Source of the DNA: Phil1 sp964612925
GTDB taxonomy: Bacteria; Bacillota; Clostridia; Christensenellales; CAG-138
Assembly: GCA_964612925.1 (NCBI GenBank)
Contig: CAZTFU010000007.1
Location: forward strand, 22,094-86,093
DNA: 64,000 bases
Direction: 5' to 3'
Shown here: positions 61,644 through 64,000 of the stretch, one piece after another
Layout of the letters: each line of letters opens with the position of its first letter
How positions within the stretch are numbered: the stretch's first letter is position 1
Made by a program: the position numbers and the translations under genes
The notes under the pieces: generated by a model
The model's input: only the letters and a program-made list of their open reading frames with translations
Database searches by the model: none
Told to the model about the DNA's origin: nothing

Positions 61644-61745
61644 GTGAAATAAATCCCTTAAAAGGATTTGTGAAATGCCCTTCGAGCGTGAAATATGGCT
61701 GTGCCATGTGAAATACGCCTTGCGGCGTGTGATGGATTATTTCAC
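61644..61745. repeat. Array of small palindromes separated by GTGAAAT (array 1)
   Basis: GTGAAAT occurs at 61644, 61670, 61688 and 61708, and its complement ATTTCAC at 61739. Between them are short palindromes, for example AAATCC/GGATTT, ATGGC-TGT-GCCAT and ACGCC-TTG-CGGCGT. The spacing is 18-31 bases. Noncoding. Confidence 0.75.
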
Positions 61746-61763
61746 CGTAAGCGCAAGCGAGCG

Positions 61764-61872
61764 GCACAAACGGGTGACGATGGGGGTCGATAAAATTTAT
61801 CGGCACCCGTATCGGCACCCAAAAAACGCCTAAATATCTACATTTTGGACGATTGGACGCAAATGACGCAAG
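61764..61872. repeat. Right copy of the inverted repeat flanking arcA
   Basis: 61804-61872 is the exact 69-base inverted counterpart of 60158-60226, with weaker similarity on to 61764. It lies between the two palindrome arrays. Confidence 0.85.
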
Positions 61873-61883
61873 ATGTACGGGGG

Positions 61884-61934
61884 GGCAACGCCCCCCTTGG
61901 CTCTCCCTTGAAAATAAGCATTTGCTTATTTTCA
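61884..61934. other. Two strong hairpins in noncoding DNA
   Basis: GGGGGG-CAAC-type hairpin with CCCCCC starts near 61880, and TTGAAAATAAGCA pairs perfectly with TGCTTATTTTCAA around two bases at about 61908-61935. No gene is near enough to assign a terminator role with certainty. Confidence 0.45.
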
Positions 61935-61957
61935 ACGAAATCCACCCTTGCGGGTGG

Positions 61958-62107
61958 GTGAAATATGGCTTAGCCATGTGAAATACGCCTACGGCGTATG
62001 AAATCGCCGCGGCGGTGGATGGATTTCATTTCACTTGATGCACAGCATCAAATTTCACAATCCGCAAAGCGGATTATTTCACCGTGAGTGTAAGCGAACG
62101 ATTTCAC
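61958..62107. repeat. Array of small palindromes separated by GTGAAAT (array 2), with orientation switch
   Basis: GTGAAAT at 61958 and 61978 and ATGAAAT at 61998 are followed by the complement ATTTCAC at 62028, 62052, 62076 and 62101, so the punctuating heptamer inverts near 62015. Palindromes between them include ATGGC-TTA-GCCAT, ACGCC-TAC-GGCGT, TTGATG/CATCAA and AATCCGC-AAA-GCGGATT. Confidence 0.75.
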
Positions 62108-62505
62108 TATACTTGGCGGCGTAAGCCGTGACTGAGAGGGCATAAAGTCGCGGCATACAGTCTCGGCAATCCCTCCGTCAAAATCAGAGATTTTGCCACC
62201 TCCCTTTGCACAAGGGAGGCTTTTTTCTCCCTACTGTCTGCCTCCCCGCAAAAGCTCCTGCGGCGGAGTCGCTGTGCGGATGCAACTCAATTATGCCCTA
62301 CAGTGGGAGAAAACTACAGAATAAGTTCAATTTAGCTGTTCATGCCTTGCATCGTTTTGCCACGCGCTAAGCGGGATAAGGAGGGGATGTGGGTGTCGTT
62401 AGAGGGTTGAAGGGGAGGATATCCTCCCCTTAATCCTCTAACAAAGGAAGGATAAAAGAAGCTCGTAGTATATAAGTAACTGCGGCGTTAGCCGTTGCAC
62501 AATAC
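62081..62505. repeat. Second copy of the 425-bp noncoding element
   Basis: Colinear in inverted orientation with 31231-31654. The best-conserved blocks are at 62081-62143, 62240-62309 and 62478-62505. A nested hairpin is present at 62400-62446, with GTTAGAGG/CCTCTAAC enclosing the palindrome AAGGGGAGGATATCCTCCCC. The whole stretch 61621-62585 has no credible gene. Confidence 0.75.
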
Positions 62506-62585
62506 AAACTCATTATGCGTAACCCGTGCGCTTCTCGAGTGACGCAAGATGTATGGGAGGTACAACGATACACTAATCCACTCCC

Positions 62586-63722
62586 TTACTTATCACCGAA
62601 CTGCACCCTTATGCCGTTTACCTCAACAACGTCATCGGCGGGGATGAGTATATATTTGCAGCCGTCTATACTGCGAAGCTCCACCATGTCGCTGTGGTCT
62701 GGGTCGACCTTTATTGTGACATCATCCGTTGACACGGTGAAATGCCTCTTTTCCACAACATTTACGGGCGGAAGAAGCGTATCCGTGCCGAAATGCGCAT
62801 CATATGCGCTGTCGAACGCCGCTATGTGCGGTGCGGATACGCCGCTAAAGTCAAGCACGGCATTAAGCTCCGCCTTTGATACGGTAAGCGGCTCTGAGGA
62901 GCGGCTTTCCTTGTGCATGGCCATTATTTGGCCGATATGCTCGTTTACGGCCTGCACCACCTCAATACTGCACTCCTCTTCAAGGGAGGCGGAAAGAATT
63001 TCACCGAACGTCTCCTTTTGAGCTGCCGCGTTCATTGGCGGTTCAAGGCCAAATACGGAGCGAGTGAACTCGCCGTGATTGTCAGTGGTGCTTTTTGTAT
63101 AATAAAGCAGAGCGTATATGTTTGTTGCTCTATCGTCAAATGCGGGGAACATGAATCCAAGCTGCGGCGCACTTATGACCGCACCGAGCGAGAGCGCATC
63201 AAAGCAGTTTTCCGAAACCCGATAGCTAAGCTGCGGCTGAGTTTGCTTCACGGGGCAGATGCCGCACACAAAGTAGCTGAATTCATCCTCGTTGAATTCG
63301 CTCTGCACACTGCCATCCCTGCCGCGATACGGCACGGAGTACACATCATGCGCAAGCAGGACGATATAATCGCTCTCGATATTGAGCGTGGACGCTATGC
63401 GCTCATAGAACGTGCGCAGCAACTCCTCATCCTCAAGTGCGCTTTTATTCAGTGCCATAAGAAGCCTGTGCTCCTCGCTTTCCATAACCTGCCGCGCACT
63501 GAATTCAAGGCTCAGCCTGTTCCTTTGCGCCGTGCCCGAAAGGACCTTTTTTATAAGACCAAGTACCCGTTCGGACTTATCCGGAGCCATTGTCTGCACA
63601 CTTTCGCAAAACGTGCTTATTACCTTGCCGCTTTCGTTTATGTAGCAGCCGTGTACCGCATTTATCCACGTCTTATCGGGCGTAAACCTGCGCCTGATTT
63701 CCCGCGTTTCTTTATCGTTCAT
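62586..63722 (-). CDS. DUF4317 family protein
   Basis: 378 residues from the ATG at 63722, eight bases after GAGG; an in-frame TTG at 63728 is closer to the site. The N-terminus (NDKETREIRRRFTPDKTWINAVHGCYINESGKVIS) is typical of this uncharacterised Bacillota family, and the length fits. No catalytic motif or membrane segment is seen. A TATAAT extended by TG lies on the minus strand at 63784-63779, and a GCCGC/GCGGC hairpin lies in the leader. Confidence 0.88.
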   Translation of the reverse strand: MNDKETREIRRRFTPDKTWINAVHGCYINESGKVISTFCESVQTMAPDKSERVLGLIKKVLSGTAQRNRLSLEFSARQVMESEEHRLLMALNKSALEDEELLRTFYERIASTLNIESDYIVLLAHDVYSVPYRGRDGSVQSEFNEDEFSYFVCGICPVKQTQPQLSYRVSENCFDALSLGAVISAPQLGFMFPAFDDRATNIYALLYYTKSTTDNHGEFTRSVFGLEPPMNAAAQKETFGEILSASLEEECSIEVVQAVNEHIGQIMAMHKESRSSEPLTVSKAELNAVLDFSGVSAPHIAAFDSAYDAHFGTDTLLPPVNVVEKRHFTVSTDDVTIKVDPDHSDMVELRSIDGCKYILIPADDVVEVNGIRVQFGDK

Positions 63723-63888
63723 AGCCAAAACCTCATATCATACATATTGCCGCCCCAAGGAGAAGAGCGGCAACATGGATTATAGCATATGTGAGGGGGA
63801 GAAGAACAGCAAAACCAAAAATGAATTTGTGCGAACCGATGAGCCCCGCCATGCTCACACATGCGGACGTATTGCGCTGAGAGGGGGG

Positions 63889-63972
63889 CTATTTCTGCGT
63901 GCCGAGATAGGCGTCTATTATGGAATTGTCATCTTCAAGCTCAGCGCGCGTTGCGGTGCGCACGGCAGATTA
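63889..63972 (-). pseudogene. Possible remnant of an ABC transporter ATPase C-terminus
   Basis: On the minus strand about 26 codons before a TAG at 63889 read RTATRAELEDDNSIIDAYLG-TQK, which resembles the C-terminal tail of LivG/LivF-type ATPases. An in-frame TAA at 63972-63970 cuts it off from upstream sequence. In another frame the preceding bases read KKALIC, like the strand just before that tail. This suggests a frameshift or decayed copy. The window ends too soon to decide. Confidence 0.3.
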
Positions 63973-64000
63973 GTGCTTTTTTGCATATGATAATTTGTGC

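Noticed and set aside
61644..62107. CRISPR array
   Set aside because: The repeated unit is only seven bases and appears in both orientations, intervals are short palindromes, and no cas gene is present.
1..64000. tRNA, rRNA or insertion sequence
   Set aside because: I looked for T-arm sequences, rRNA-like blocks and transposase motifs and found none I could support.

Overview
The window looks like chromosome of a Gram-positive Bacillota, most likely class Clostridia. The evidence is a ribosomal alpha operon in the order infA-rpmJ-rpsM-rpsK-rpsD-rpoA-rplQ, a Thr T-box ahead of thrS, lipoproteins with a Cys lipobox, LCP, TspO and DUF4317 proteins, strong AGGAGG ribosome binding sites with frequent TTG/GTG starts, and no outer-membrane genes. 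I saw no rRNA or tRNA genes, no CRISPR array and no intact insertion sequence. The genus cannot be read from the sequence.

Layout. 1-3500: ribosomal protein/RNA polymerase operon, with an unusually structured spacer before rpsM. 3500-7600: small unknown proteins and a tandem pair of secreted lipoproteins. 7600-25900: housekeeping genes: a PIG-V-like glycosyltransferase, DUF1846, CBS and radical SAM proteins, a thrC-ACT-galK operon, an LCP protein, hslO-TPR-rlmL-like, a C39-like protein, TspO, and T-box-thrS. 26400-34000: an envelope region. It holds a secreted trypsin-like protease, an SH3b protein whose C-terminal domain resembles the protease prodomain, a lone KdpD/KdpE-type two-component system and a second lipoprotein pair. 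Three promoters here and near 5.3 kb share a direct-repeat box of the OmpR/PhoB/KdpE type. 34150-41450: ylmH and a tightly packed peptidase operon (amidase, M19, three M42, M24). 42600-57440: the most distinctive part, an AT-richer, one-directional phospho-signalling island. 58000-61600: serC-serA and arcA. 61600-62500: repeat-rich noncoding DNA. 62586-64000: DUF4317 gene and a remnant of an ABC ATPase.

The island is transcribed leftward. Its order is vWA-FHA membrane protein, zinc-ribbon Ser/Thr kinase-FHA, membrane PP2C phosphatase, zinc ribbon-FHA, membrane FHA, two degenerate pseudokinases (one with an SH3-like ectodomain, one with PASTA repeats), a PASTA-RCC1 surface protein, flotillin, a zinc-ribbon membrane protein split by a homopolymer frameshift, and a further membrane protein. 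The kinase can write, PP2C erase and four FHA domains read phosphothreonine. The pseudokinases, vWA and PASTA/RCC1 parts look like sensors or scaffolds, and flotillin may place the complex in the membrane. Kinase, phosphatase and vWA together resemble the published TerY-P triad, but I do not know this wider gene set as a named system.

Other signals not explained by ordinary annotation are: a shared leader element (SD-like run, TTG micro-ORF, changing hairpin) behind the box-containing promoters; genes whose promoters place +1 on the start codon; a 425-bp noncoding repeat present twice in opposite orientation; arrays of short palindromes separated by GTGAAAT; and a 69-bp exact inverted repeat flanking arcA.
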